Below, piece by piece: positions 52,502 through 61,108 of a stretch of 64,000 nucleotides of DNA (within the stretch, counting starts at the first letter, position 1; each line of letters opens with the position of its first letter). The stretch covers positions 3,658,001 through 3,722,000 of the forward strand of contig NZ_SHKY01000001.1 of the NCBI RefSeq assembly GCF_004217545.1, in the 5' to 3' direction. Origin of the DNA: Krasilnikovia cinnamomea. GTDB lineage: Bacteria > Actinomycetota > Actinomycetes > Mycobacteriales > Micromonosporaceae. The translations under genes were made by a program, and so were the position numbers. The notes beneath the pieces were generated by a model. The model did not search any database. It worked only from the letters and a program-made list of their open reading frames with translations, and was not told where the DNA came from.

Positions 52502-52618
52502 GCCTACTACCTGCACTGGTCGTTCGACCAGATCCTCGACCTGGAACACCCCGTACGGGACCGGGTCGTCGCCGAGATCGGCAAGATCCACACGCAGCGG
52601 GACGAGAAGGGCTGGTGA
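52457..52618 (+). CDS. DUF6760 family small eCIS protein, without a standard start codon
   Basis: 53 residues ('LTYATDHLWEQVAYVAYYLHWSFDQILDLEHPVRDRVVAEIGKIH...'), matching the small DUF6760 proteins found after the tail-assembly gene in contractile injection loci. The only possible independent start is CTG at 52457, overlapping the upstream stop as CTGA and preceded by GGGGGGA; an in-frame TGA lies at 52439-52441. It is more likely made as the C-terminal extension of the chaperone by -1 frameshifting (see 52448-52501), analogous to the T part of lambda G-T. Role: probably chaperoning tube or tape-measure assembly (inference). Confidence 0.85.
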   Translation: MTYATDHLWEQVAYVAYYLHWSFDQILDLEHPVRDRVVAEIGKIHTQRDEKGW

Positions 52619-52622
52619 GACT

Positions 52623-55145
52623 ATGCGATGGCCTTTTCGCCGCCGGGCCGCCAAGTCGGCCGCCCAGCCGGACCCGGCAGCCCAGGCGAACCCGGCCGCC
52701 GAGTCCGTCCCGGCCGCCTCGCCCGTCCCGGACGCGGCGGCGTCAGCGCGGCCGGAACGCCCGCACGGCGCCGGCGCCCGGCGGCGGGCCTGGCAGACGC
52801 TCCCGCCGCTCGCACCGGTGGTGGGTGCGCCTAGCCTGACCATGGGCACCCCGCCGGTGAGCGGAACCCGGCCGATGCTGCACCGGCCACCGGCGCCACC
52901 GCCCGCCACCCGTCCCGTCGGCCGGGTCGACGGGCTGGCCGACGTCCTGCCCGCGCTGGATGTCTCCCGGCCCGAGGCGCCCGCGCCCGCGCCGCGCCCG
53001 GTGCGTGCCGTGGCCCGGCCGTCCGACCGGCCACCGCTGACGGCCGCAACCTCCACGTACGTCGGCGAGGCGCGCGAACCCGCCCAGCCCCACCGCGCGC
53101 CGGCGTGGTTGCGTGCGCTGTCGTCCGCACCGGTCATGGACCCGCTGCTCGGCGGGATCGTGCCGGCCCTCCCCGCGCCCCGGCCCGCCCCGGCACCCCG
53201 CCCCGCACCGTCGTCGCGGCCGGTCGCGGCGCCGCGTACCGGGACCGCGCCGCGGCGGCCGCTGCGCCCGCGGGGCCGGATCGGCCTGGGCGCTCCCCTG
53301 GAGGCCGACTCCGCAGACGCGGACCCCGAGCCGGCCGCGCCGCCCGCCCCCACCGGGCGGCCGGCCATCTTGCCGCGGGTCCCGGCCGGCCCCGCAGCCG
53401 TTCCCGCGGAACTGACCGGCGCACCAGTCGTGCCGGCAGAGCCGCCGGGCGCGCCGGTAGCGCCGGCCGGGATCCCGGCACTACCGGTGTCGTCCACCGG
53501 CCCGGTGACGGTCACCGGCCCGGTGCGGGATGCGGCCGTGGCCGCCGTGCCAGCCGACCTGGCCCGCGACGTGGCGGGCGTGACCGGGGTGGAGCTGGAC
53601 GGCGTGCTCGTGCACCGTGGCCCCGACGTGGACCGGCGCGCCGCCGACGCTGGGGCCGCCGCGTTCGCGGTGGACGACGCCGTACACCTGCCCTCGACCG
53701 CGGGTCCCGACTCGGCTGCCGAGGCACGGGCGCTCGTCGCGCATGAGCTGGTGCACGTGGCGCAACAGCGCCGCCTCGGCTCGTCCCTGCCCGACGAGGG
53801 CAGCCCCGCCGGTGCGGAACTGGAGGCCGAGGCGGTCGCGGTCGAGGAGGCGGTCCGGGCGGGCCGGCCGCTGCCCGTCCTGCGGCACCCACGGCCAACG
53901 GTGACGGAGCCACCGCGAGCCTCGGAACCGGTACGCCCGAACGCCGTCCGGGCCGCCGGGATCGGGCCGTCCACGATGGATTCGGCGAGCCGGGTGTCTC
54001 CTGTACCGGCGCCCAACGTCGCCGGGCCGGTGCCGGGGCAGGCCGACGGCCCGTCGGGCACCGTGGGGCGGCCGATCGGCGTCCTCGGCCCGGCCGCGGG
54101 TTCCACGCCCGCCCGGGAGCGGGTCACGGGCCGCGTACAGCGCCGGCAGACGGCGCTCTCGCATGCCCGGCCCGTGGTGGCACCCAGCGCCGGGGCGGCG
54201 GTTGCCCAGCCTGCCGCGACCTCCGCGACCTCCGCGCCGGCTTCGGACGCCCCGCCCGCGACACCCCCGCCCTCGTCCTCCGGATCCGCCTCGCCGTCAG
54301 CGCCTTCCGCATCCGCGTCCAGCACGTCCTCCTCGGCGTCAGCCGGTCGCCCGTCGTGGTCGTCGTTCGGCGACGCTCTCGCCAACGACGTCGGCGACAT
54401 GGTGCTGTCCTCGTGGAGCCTGGAGCGCGGCCACGAGCCCGGCCAGCGGACCGGCGGGTTCGGCGGAGGTGGGTTCGGCGCGGCCGGCATCGGTGCTACC
54501 GGCATCGGTGCGGCCGGGAGCGGCGCGGCCGGCCTGGGTGCGACCGGCCTGGGTGCGACCGGAGGTGGCGTGGCGGGCCATGGCATGGCCGGCGGCGCCA
54601 GCCGCGAGGAGCGGTTCAACCAGCTGGCCGGGTCCACCCTGGAACGGATGAACGAGCAGCGCATCGCCGCCGGTGAGAGCCCGTTGGCCACCCTGCCGCC
54701 GGACGAGGAAGCTCGCATCTGGGCCCAGGTGGACGCGGGCGGCGGTGCCGGGGGCTACGGGTACCACAGCCCACCCCCGCCGATCCGCAGCTGGGACGAT
54801 TTCGGCACCGCGCTGCGCGGCGACATGGCGGACATCGTCGGCTCGACGTTCGGCATCGACGGCGCGGAGCTTATCCGCGCGGGCCAGTCGCAGGACTCGG
54901 CAGCGTCACCCGGCGGTGAGTCCGCTCCGGGTACGGCCACCGGCACCGGAACCGCGGCGGCGGGATCCACGACTGGGGCCGCCGGCCACGCGGGGGAGCA
55001 GGGCGACGACGAGGCCAGGATCGACACCGACCGCCTCGACCTCGACGAACTCTCCACCCGGCTCTACGACCGCATCCGCAGCAAGCTCCGGATGGAGTTG
55101 CTGCTCGACCGTGAGCGGGCCGGCCTGCTCAGCGACTTCCGATAA
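52623..55145 (+). CDS. eCIS-associated DUF4157 (HExxH) protein with long disordered regions
   Basis: 840 residues. Starts with a basic 'MRWPFRRRAAKS', then ~280 residues of Pro/Ala/Arg disorder. The DUF4157 domain (~320-400) reads 'GVTGVELDGVLVHRGPDVDRRAADAGAAAFAVDDAVHLP...AEARALVAHELVHVAQQRRLG', with a complete H-E-L-V-H zinc motif at residue 374. Then come Ala/Ser/Gly-rich segments including G-A-T-G-I/L repeats (~620-655), two similar 'SWxxFGxALxxD' blocks (~579 and ~720), and a C-terminal 'LSTRLYDRIRSKLRMELLLDRERAGLLSDFR'. DUF4157 marks eCIS-associated proteins, often toxins. It could be cargo, a maturation protease or a tape-measure-like factor. Confidence 0.8.
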   Translation: MRWPFRRRAAKSAAQPDPAAQANPAAESVPAASPVPDAAASARPERPHGAGARRRAWQTLPPLAPVVGAPSLTMGTPPVSGTRPMLHRPPAPPPATRPVGRVDGLADVLPALDVSRPEAPAPAPRPVRAVARPSDRPPLTAATSTYVGEAREPAQPHRAPAWLRALSSAPVMDPLLGGIVPALPAPRPAPAPRPAPSSRPVAAPRTGTAPRRPLRPRGRIGLGAPLEADSADADPEPAAPPAPTGRPAILPRVPAGPAAVPAELTGAPVVPAEPPGAPVAPAGIPALPVSSTGPVTVTGPVRDAAVAAVPADLARDVAGVTGVELDGVLVHRGPDVDRRAADAGAAAFAVDDAVHLPSTAGPDSAAEARALVAHELVHVAQQRRLGSSLPDEGSPAGAELEAEAVAVEEAVRAGRPLPVLRHPRPTVTEPPRASEPVRPNAVRAAGIGPSTMDSASRVSPVPAPNVAGPVPGQADGPSGTVGRPIGVLGPAAGSTPARERVTGRVQRRQTALSHARPVVAPSAGAAVAQPAATSATSAPASDAPPATPPPSSSGSASPSAPSASASSTSSSASAGRPSWSSFGDALANDVGDMVLSSWSLERGHEPGQRTGGFGGGGFGAAGIGATGIGAAGSGAAGLGATGLGATGGGVAGHGMAGGASREERFNQLAGSTLERMNEQRIAAGESPLATLPPDEEARIWAQVDAGGGAGGYGYHSPPPPIRSWDDFGTALRGDMADIVGSTFGIDGAELIRAGQSQDSAASPGGESAPGTATGTGTAAAGSTTGAAGHAGEQGDDEARIDTDRLDLDELSTRLYDRIRSKLRMELLLDRERAGLLSDFR

Positions 55146-55156
55146 GGGGGAACGGC

Positions 55157-55609
55157 ATGGCGCTCAGCGACACCACCATGCTCGGCATGGCCAACCGGTT
55201 CACGGTGAAGATCGACAACGGGGGGTACGACCTCGGCAGCTGGTCGCAGGTGGACGGCCTGGACGTCAAGTGGGACCTGGCCGAGTACCGGGCCGGGGAC
55301 GCCGGCAACCAGCGGTGGTACTTCCCCGCCAACACGCACTACTCCGTGGTGAAGCTGACCCGGGCCGCGTCCGCGGAGAGCCAGCAGGTCCGCAACTGGC
55401 TCGACTCCACGTCGTTCACGTGGGAGCCGCAGACCGGCGTGGTCACCCTGCGCGACTCCACCGGTGCGGAGATCACGTCCTGGGACCTCAAGCACGTCAT
55501 GCCGCTGCGCTGGTCCATCAGCGGCTTCGAAGCGGGCGCGAGCCGGGTGGCCACCGAGACCCTGGAGCTGCACCACATGGGCTTCCTCAAGGACGAGAAG
55601 ACGTTCTGA
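55157..55609 (+). CDS. eCIS tube-type protein (second paralogue)
   Basis: 150 residues: 'MANRFTVKIDNGGYDLGSWSQVDGLDVKWDLAEYRAGDAGNQRWYFPANTHYSVVKLTRAAS' and 'WDLKHVMPLRWSISGFEAGASRVATETLELHHMGFL', the same gp19-like fold as the tube. In related systems such paralogues (Pvc5/Afp5) form the tube segment contacting the baseplate. GGGGG ribosome site at 55146-55150 and TGATG overlap with the next gene. Confidence 0.92.
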   Translation: MALSDTTMLGMANRFTVKIDNGGYDLGSWSQVDGLDVKWDLAEYRAGDAGNQRWYFPANTHYSVVKLTRAASAESQQVRNWLDSTSFTWEPQTGVVTLRDSTGAEITSWDLKHVMPLRWSISGFEAGASRVATETLELHHMGFLKDEKTF

Positions 55610-56094
55610 TGCAACAGCTGTCGGACAATGCCCGCCTGGGCATGTCGATGCGCTTCCGGGTCAGCGTCGACGGCATCAACCTGGGCAGCTGGGCCAGCTG
55701 CGCCGGCCTTTCCGTCGACTTCAAGAACAAGGCGGTGGCCGAGGGCGGCAACTACGAGTACAGCGTGATCCTGCCGGAGCGCGTGGAGTACCGGACGATC
55801 ACGCTGCGCCGCGCCATGTCGCTGCAGGAGTCCGCGATGGTGCAGCAGTGGCTCACCGGGGTGGTGAACGGCTGGTACAACGCCGCTTCCCCGCGCGACT
55901 TCGGGCACCGTTCGGCGAAGATCGAGCTGTTCGACGCGGGTGGCCCGCCGAAGAGCGGACCCGGACCGCTCGTGGTGGCGTCGTGGACCCTGCGCAACGT
56001 GTACCCGGCCCGATGGGTGGGCCCGGACCTGGACGCCACCGGCAGCCGGGTCGCCGTCGAGACGCTTGAGCTGGTGCACGAAGGGTTCCTGTGA
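55609..56094 (+). CDS. eCIS tube-type protein (third paralogue)
   Basis: 161 residues: 'MSMRFRVSVDGINLGSWASCAGLSVDFKNKAVAEGGNYEYSVILPERVEYRTITLRRAMS' and 'LRNVYPARWVGPDLDATGSRVAVETLELVHEGFL'. Tube-fold paralogue, probably the baseplate-proximal adaptor ring (Afp6/Pvc6 type). The ATG overlaps the preceding stop (TGATG), and its own stop overlaps the LysM gene start (GTGA). Confidence 0.92.
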   Translation: MQQLSDNARLGMSMRFRVSVDGINLGSWASCAGLSVDFKNKAVAEGGNYEYSVILPERVEYRTITLRRAMSLQESAMVQQWLTGVVNGWYNAASPRDFGHRSAKIELFDAGGPPKSGPGPLVVASWTLRNVYPARWVGPDLDATGSRVAVETLELVHEGFL

Positions 56095-56786
56095 TGGCGA
56101 AGGCGACGATCATCTGTGAGATGCCTCCGGGTTCGGTCTCGTTCGACCTCAATCCGGAGCAGATCGTCATGATCCGGCACTCGTCGATGGGGTCGTACGG
56201 CACGGGCAGTTCCAACAGCGGCACCCCGGCGGGCTCGTCTCCGAGCATTTTCAAGAAGTCCAGCCCGCCGCAGCTCGTACTCAACAAGGTGCACTTCTTC
56301 GGGCCGGACACCAAGGACCGCTGCGACCAGCTGATGAACTGGATGAGCCCGGGCGGCGGCATGCTCGGCGCCCTGGTCGGAGCGGCCCTGTCCGCCGCCA
56401 CCGGCGTCAACCTGGTCACCCGGCCGCCCAAGGTGATCTTCCAGTGGGGTCCCGCGTTCCTGATCGAAGCCAACATCAGCGGAGTCACCGCCCGGTACAC
56501 CCGGTTCGGGCCGGACGGCACGCCCGTGCGCGCCGAGGTGGACATCCGCCTGCAGCAGCAGCCCAGCCTGCTCAGCCTGCTCGCGACGAACCCCACCTCG
56601 GCCGGTCTGCCGGGCCGCAAGGCGCACACCGTCACCGCCGGGGACTCCCTGGCCCGCATCGCCACGGACCAGTACGGCAGCCCCGGCCGCTGGCGGCAGC
56701 TCGCCGAGGCGAACGGCATCGACGACCCGCTGCGGGTCCGGCCCGGTGACCGCGTGTACCTGCCCAACCCGCAGGAGCTGACGTGA
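56091..56786 (+). CDS. eCIS LysM-containing tube/baseplate adaptor (Pvc7-like)
   Basis: 231 residues; GTG at 56091 or ATG at 56094. The N-terminal part ('VSFDLNPEQIVMIRHSSMG', 'VILFQWGP'-type strand 'KVIFQWGPAFLIEANISGVTARYTRFGPDGTPVRAEVDIRLQQ') is the CIS tube-initiator fold, followed by a C-terminal LysM-type module ('HTVTAGDSLARIATDQYGSPGRWRQLAEANGIDDPLRVRPGDRVYLP', ~180-228). The LysM here is structural, linking tube to spike as in gp53/Afp7-type proteins. Confidence 0.92.
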   Translation: MMAKATIICEMPPGSVSFDLNPEQIVMIRHSSMGSYGTGSSNSGTPAGSSPSIFKKSSPPQLVLNKVHFFGPDTKDRCDQLMNWMSPGGGMLGALVGAALSAATGVNLVTRPPKVIFQWGPAFLIEANISGVTARYTRFGPDGTPVRAEVDIRLQQQPSLLSLLATNPTSAGLPGRKAHTVTAGDSLARIATDQYGSPGRWRQLAEANGIDDPLRVRPGDRVYLPNPQELT

Positions 56787-58681
56787 ACCCGCTCGCCGAC
56801 GGCGCGGCGGTGGTCCGGGCCGGCGTGAAGGTGGGCACGCTCGGGATGCCGTTGTCCCCGGCCGCGGAGCGTCAGCTGCTCCGCGTCGTGGTGGACACCC
56901 ACCTGCACCTGCCGGACATGTTCGAGCTGACCTTCCTCGACGAGGCCGGTGACCTGCTGGAGCTGGCCGGACTCGCGATCGGCACCAAGGTCGAGGTGTC
57001 CGGCGGCGCGGCCACCAGCACGTCCACCACCAAGCTCATCGCGGGCGAGGTCACCGCGATCGAGGCGGTGTGCGCCGACATGCACATCCACACCGTGGTG
57101 CGCGGATACGAGCAGGCGCACCGGCTGCAGCGCGCGCGGCGTACCCGGACGTTCTTGAACTCGACCGACTCCGAGGCGGTGCGCCGGGTCGTCCAGGACG
57201 CGCGCGTCTCGATCGGCACGATCGACTCCACCGCCACCACCCACACCCACCTCGCCCAGGTGGCGCAGACCGACTGGGACTTCATCAAGCAGCGGGCCCG
57301 CGAGGTCGGCTTCGAGACCGGGGTGGTGGACGGGAAGTTCTTCTTCCGCCGTCCCCCCGGCATGCCGTCGGCCGGTTCCCTGCTCGACGCGGCCGCCAGC
57401 ATGGTCGGGCTGGGCGGGCCACGGCTCGCCTTCAAGACCGACCTGCTGACCTTCCTGCCCCGGGTCACCGCGGCCAACCTGACCACCGACGTCGAGGTGC
57501 GCTTCTGGGACCCGGACCAGGCCGAGGCAGTGTCCAAGACCACGCAGGTCCGCTCCAGTACGGCGAGTCTGTCCCAGTCCCCGGACCAGCTCGCCGGATC
57601 GTTCGGCCTGGCCAATCCGCTGGGCGTGCCGATTCCCGCGATTCCCGGCCTGCCGAGCCTCGGGGTGGCACCCAGCGCGTCCGCGTTCGCGGTGGTCGAC
57701 CGTCCCGTGGCGACCGGCTCGAACGTGGACCGGGCCGCCGAGGAACTCGCCAACGGCCTGGCCGAGCACGTGGGCAGCTCGTTCGCCGAGGCCGAGGGGT
57801 ACGCGGTCGGCAATCCCGAGCTGCAGGCGGGCGCGCGGGTGGAGATCGAGGGGGTGCCGGAGGCGTTCGCGGGCACCTGGACGATCACCAACGCCCGGCA
57901 CGTGTTCGACGAGTCCGAGGGCGGTTACCGTACCCGGTTCTTCGTCAGCGGCCGTCACGAGCGTTCCCTGCTGGGGCTCGCCTCGCTGGGCGCCACGCAG
58001 GGGGAGACCACCCGCATCCCGGGACTGGTGTGCGGGATCGTCACGAACAACAACGACCCGGATACCCGCGGCCGGGTCAAGGTGGCGTTGCCGTGGCTGT
58101 CCCCCTCGTACGAGTCGGACTGGGCTCGGGTGGCGCAGTTCGGGGCGGGCAAGAAGACCGGGGCGCTGTTCCCCCCGGAGGTGGGCGACGAGGTCCTGAT
58201 CGGCTTCGAGTTCGGCGACCCGCGCCGCCCGTACGTCCTGGGTGGACTGCGCAACGCGAACACGGAGTACGACCTCGGCGGCGACGCGGTGAAGGTCAGT
58301 GGGATGGCCGGGCAGGTGGTCCGCCGGGGCTTCGTCAGCGGTGCGGGCAACCGGCTCGTCTTCCACGACGAACTGCCCCCGCCGCCCGCGGCCGGGCCGG
58401 CGATCGCGTCCGAGTTCGCGCTGGAGACCGGGGACCGCAAGATGGGCATCGCGGTCGACCAGAAGGCCGGCACCCTGAAGATCACGTGCGAGCCGACCTC
58501 GCCCACCGGCGCCATGGAGATCACCTGCGGCCCGCAGGGGACCATCTCGATCAAGGCCGGTGCGGGCGGGTCGATCACCATCGACGGCGGCAACGCGCTG
58601 GAACTCAAGGCGCAGCAGTCGGTCAAGATCTCGGGCGCCCAGGTCGAGGTCAGTGCCCAGCAGATCAAGTTGGGCGGGTGA
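56783..58681 (+). CDS. eCIS VgrG-like spike protein (gp27-gp5 type, Pvc8)
   Basis: 632 residues. gp27-like domain ('MFELTFLDEAGDLLELAGLAIGTKVEVS', 'DMHIHTVVRGYEQAHRLQR', 'WDFIKQRAREVGFETGVVDGKFFFRRP'), gp5 OB fold ('PGLVCGIVTNNNDPDTRGRVKVALPWLSPSYESDWARVAQFGAGKKTGALFPPEVGDEVLIGFEFGDPRRPYVLGGL') and a short C-terminal beta-helix ('ITCGPQGTISIKAGAGGSITIDGGNALELKAQQSVKIS'). Trimeric spike at the tip of the tube. GTG start overlaps the LysM gene (GTGA). Confidence 0.96.
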   Translation: MNPLADGAAVVRAGVKVGTLGMPLSPAAERQLLRVVVDTHLHLPDMFELTFLDEAGDLLELAGLAIGTKVEVSGGAATSTSTTKLIAGEVTAIEAVCADMHIHTVVRGYEQAHRLQRARRTRTFLNSTDSEAVRRVVQDARVSIGTIDSTATTHTHLAQVAQTDWDFIKQRAREVGFETGVVDGKFFFRRPPGMPSAGSLLDAAASMVGLGGPRLAFKTDLLTFLPRVTAANLTTDVEVRFWDPDQAEAVSKTTQVRSSTASLSQSPDQLAGSFGLANPLGVPIPAIPGLPSLGVAPSASAFAVVDRPVATGSNVDRAAEELANGLAEHVGSSFAEAEGYAVGNPELQAGARVEIEGVPEAFAGTWTITNARHVFDESEGGYRTRFFVSGRHERSLLGLASLGATQGETTRIPGLVCGIVTNNNDPDTRGRVKVALPWLSPSYESDWARVAQFGAGKKTGALFPPEVGDEVLIGFEFGDPRRPYVLGGLRNANTEYDLGGDAVKVSGMAGQVVRRGFVSGAGNRLVFHDELPPPPAAGPAIASEFALETGDRKMGIAVDQKAGTLKITCEPTSPTGAMEITCGPQGTISIKAGAGGSITIDGGNALELKAQQSVKISGAQVEVSAQQIKLGG

Positions 58682-58686
58682 CCGGC

Positions 58687-58749
58687 ATGACCGACTGCAC
58701 CGAGCGCGGCGAGGGCCGGGAGGGCATGCCAAAGGAGGGCGCAGCATGA
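58687..58749 (+). CDS. Possible 20-residue micro-ORF between spike and gp25
   Basis: ATG at 58687 to TGA overlapping the gp25 ATG (ATGA), encoding a charged 'MTDCTERGEGREGMPKEGAA'. This is where a PAAR tip gene sits in several related loci. The AAGGAGG inside it is the gp25 ribosome site, so the frame may be accidental. Confidence 0.25.
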   Translation: MTDCTERGEGREGMPKEGAA

Positions 58750-59156
58750 ACACGGACTTCATCGGGACCGGGTGGGCGTTCCCCACCGGGGTCGCGGCGA
58801 CCGGCGGGATCGCGCTGGTACGCGGCGACACCGAGCTGGTGCAGGCGATGCGGCTCATCCTGTCCACGTACCCGGGGGAGCGGCCGATGCGGCCCGACTT
58901 CGGCTGCCGCCTGCGCGACTTCGTGTTCCGCGCCGGCACCCTCGACACCGTCGCGGAGCTGACCGCCGAGGTGCGCCGGGCGCTGCTGCGCTGGGAGCCG
59001 CGGGTCGACGTGGTGAACGTGGAGGTCAAGCCCTCCGAGGACGACCCGTCCGTGCTGTACATCGAGATCACGTACCGACCGAAGGACACCAACGACCACC
59101 GGAACCTGGTCTTCCCGTTCTACACGATCCCCGACGACCCCGAGAGCGACTACTGA
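58746..59156 (+). CDS. eCIS baseplate wedge protein gp25-like (GPW/gp25 family)
   Basis: 136 residues: 'GIALVRGDTELVQAMRLILSTYPGERPMRPDFGCRLRDFVFRAG' and 'VEVKPSEDDPSVLYIEITYRPKDTNDHRNLVFPFY', the gp25 family including the E-R-P-M-R-P-x-F-G motif. Baseplate wedge/sheath-initiator (Pvc9/Afp9). ATG at 58746 with AGGAGG seven bases upstream; TGATG overlap with the next gene. Confidence 0.95.
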   Translation: MNTDFIGTGWAFPTGVAATGGIALVRGDTELVQAMRLILSTYPGERPMRPDFGCRLRDFVFRAGTLDTVAELTAEVRRALLRWEPRVDVVNVEVKPSEDDPSVLYIEITYRPKDTNDHRNLVFPFYTIPDDPESDY

Positions 59157-61108
59157 TGGCGCTGCCCACCCCAGACCTCGACGACCGCCGGTTCCAGGAC
59201 CTGGTCAACGACGCCAAACGCATGGTGATGCAGCGCTGTCCGGAGTGGACGGACCACAACGTCTCCGACCCGGGCGTCACGCTGATCGAGACGTTCGCGT
59301 TCATGACCGATCAGCTGCTGTTCCGGCTCAACCGGGTGCCCGACCGGCTGTACCTGAAGTTCCTCGACCTCATCGGGCTGCAACTCGTGCCGCCCGTGCC
59401 CGCCGAGGCGCCGGTGACGTTCTGGCTGTCCGCCCCGGCCACCGCCCCGCTGACCATCGCCGCGGGCACCCAGGCGGGCACGCCGCGCACCGAGACCAGC
59501 GAGTCCATCACCTTCGCGACGGTCGAGGACCTGCCCATCGTCCCGGTCGCGCTGACTCACGTGCTGACCCTCGGGGCGGGCGCGGAGGCGTTCATCGACT
59601 GCACCGAGGCGCTGACCCAGAGCCAGCCGTTCGGCGTCTTCGGCGAGCGCCCGGCGCCCGGCGACGCCGTGTACCTCGGGCTGTCCGACGCGGCGCCGCG
59701 CTGCGCGATCCGCCTCGACTTCCGCGGCCACCTCGACGGCGTGGGCGTCGACCCGCTGCAACCGCCGCTGGCCTGGGAGGCGTACGACGGGCGGGAATGG
59801 GTGCCGTGCCAGGTCGGCGACGACGCGACCGGCGGGCTCAACCGCTCCGGCGCGATCACCCTGCACCTGCCCGTCGACCACCAGCCGACCGTCGTGGGCG
59901 GTCTGCGCGGCGGCTGGCTGCGGGCCCGCGTCACCGAGTGCGAGGCCGACCAGCCCGCGTACACGATGACCCCGGTCGTGGACGGCCTCACCGCCGCCAC
60001 CATCGGCGGCACCATGACCGCCCTGCACGCCGACCTTATCCAGCACGAGAGTCTGGGTACGGCCGAAGGCGTGGCCGGGCAGCGCTTCACGGTGTCCCGT
60101 ACCCCGGTGTTGCGGGCCGGGGTGGACGCGGAGCTGGAGGTCAGCTCGGACGACGGCTGGCAGGCCTGGACCCGGGTGGACACCTTCGCCGACAGCGGCC
60201 CGGACGACCGGCACTTCCTGCTCGACGGCGCGACCGGCACGGTCGCGTTCGGGCCGGCGCTGCGCACCGAGGACGGAGGCATCCGCCAGTACGGCGCGAT
60301 CCCGGAGGCCGGGGCGGCGATCCGGATGCGCCGGTACTGCGTCGGCGGCGGCGCCCGCGGCAACGTCGGCCCCGGCGCCATCCGCACCCTCAAGTCGTCC
60401 ATCCCGTTCGTCGCCGGGGTGGAGAACCTGCGCCGCGCTCAGCACGGCGCCGACGGGGAGAGCATCGAGCAGGCCAAGGCGCGCGGGCCCATTCTGCTGC
60501 GCTCACGCAGCCGGGCCGTGACCGTGGAGGACTTCGAGACCATCAGCTGCGAGGCCGCGCCCGAGGTGGCGCGGGTACGCTGCCTGGCCGCGGGCGCCGA
60601 CGGCGTGGAGCCGGGCTCGGTGAAGGTGCTGGTCGTGCCGACCGTCGCCGACGACAACGGCCGCCTGCGCCTCGGCGACCTGGTGCCCTCCGACGACACG
60701 CTGCGCCGGGTCGCCGAGCGCCTCGACGCGGTACGCCTCATCGGCACCCGCGTCGTCGTGGAACCCCCGATGTACCGGGGCATCACGGTCGTGGCGCAGC
60801 TGGTCTCGAAACCCCGCGCCCGGGCGGAGAAGGTGCAGGCCGCGGCCGCCGAGGCGCTGTACCGGTTCCTCAACCCGCTGACCGGCGGACCGGACGGCAC
60901 CGGATGGCCGTTCGGCCGGGCCGTCCACGCGGGCGAGGTGTTCGGGGTGCTGCAACGCGTCGACGGGGTCGAACTGGTCGACGACGTGCGGCTGTTCAGC
61001 GCCAACCCGGTCACCGGGGAGCGCGGCCAGCCCGCGGGCAAGGTCGAGCTGCCCGCCAACAGCCTGGTCTTCTCGTACGAGCACCAGGTCCGGGTGACGG
61101 CGCGGTGA
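59156..61108 (+). CDS. eCIS putative baseplate assembly protein (gpJ-like, Pvc11)
   Basis: 650 residues. Starts 'MALPTPDLDDRRFQDLVNDAKRMVMQRCPEWTDHNVSDPGVTLIETFAFMTDQLLFRLNRVPDRLYLKFLDLIG', the standard start of the 'putative baseplate assembly protein' family, with the gpJ-type core 'VTVEDFETISCEAAPEVARVRCL' and 'AEALYRFLNPLTGGPDGTGWPFGRAVHAGEVFGVLQRVDGVELVDDVRLF'. Forms the baseplate wedge with gp25 and gpI. ATG overlaps the gp25 stop. Confidence 0.95.
   Translation: MALPTPDLDDRRFQDLVNDAKRMVMQRCPEWTDHNVSDPGVTLIETFAFMTDQLLFRLNRVPDRLYLKFLDLIGLQLVPPVPAEAPVTFWLSAPATAPLTIAAGTQAGTPRTETSESITFATVEDLPIVPVALTHVLTLGAGAEAFIDCTEALTQSQPFGVFGERPAPGDAVYLGLSDAAPRCAIRLDFRGHLDGVGVDPLQPPLAWEAYDGREWVPCQVGDDATGGLNRSGAITLHLPVDHQPTVVGGLRGGWLRARVTECEADQPAYTMTPVVDGLTAATIGGTMTALHADLIQHESLGTAEGVAGQRFTVSRTPVLRAGVDAELEVSSDDGWQAWTRVDTFADSGPDDRHFLLDGATGTVAFGPALRTEDGGIRQYGAIPEAGAAIRMRRYCVGGGARGNVGPGAIRTLKSSIPFVAGVENLRRAQHGADGESIEQAKARGPILLRSRSRAVTVEDFETISCEAAPEVARVRCLAAGADGVEPGSVKVLVVPTVADDNGRLRLGDLVPSDDTLRRVAERLDAVRLIGTRVVVEPPMYRGITVVAQLVSKPRARAEKVQAAAAEALYRFLNPLTGGPDGTGWPFGRAVHAGEVFGVLQRVDGVELVDDVRLFSANPVTGERGQPAGKVELPANSLVFSYEHQVRVTAR

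Noticed and set aside
55853-59092. Long leftward open frame across the eCIS genes
   Set aside because: Arg/Gly/Pro-rich shadow opposite recognisable spike, LysM and gp25 genes.
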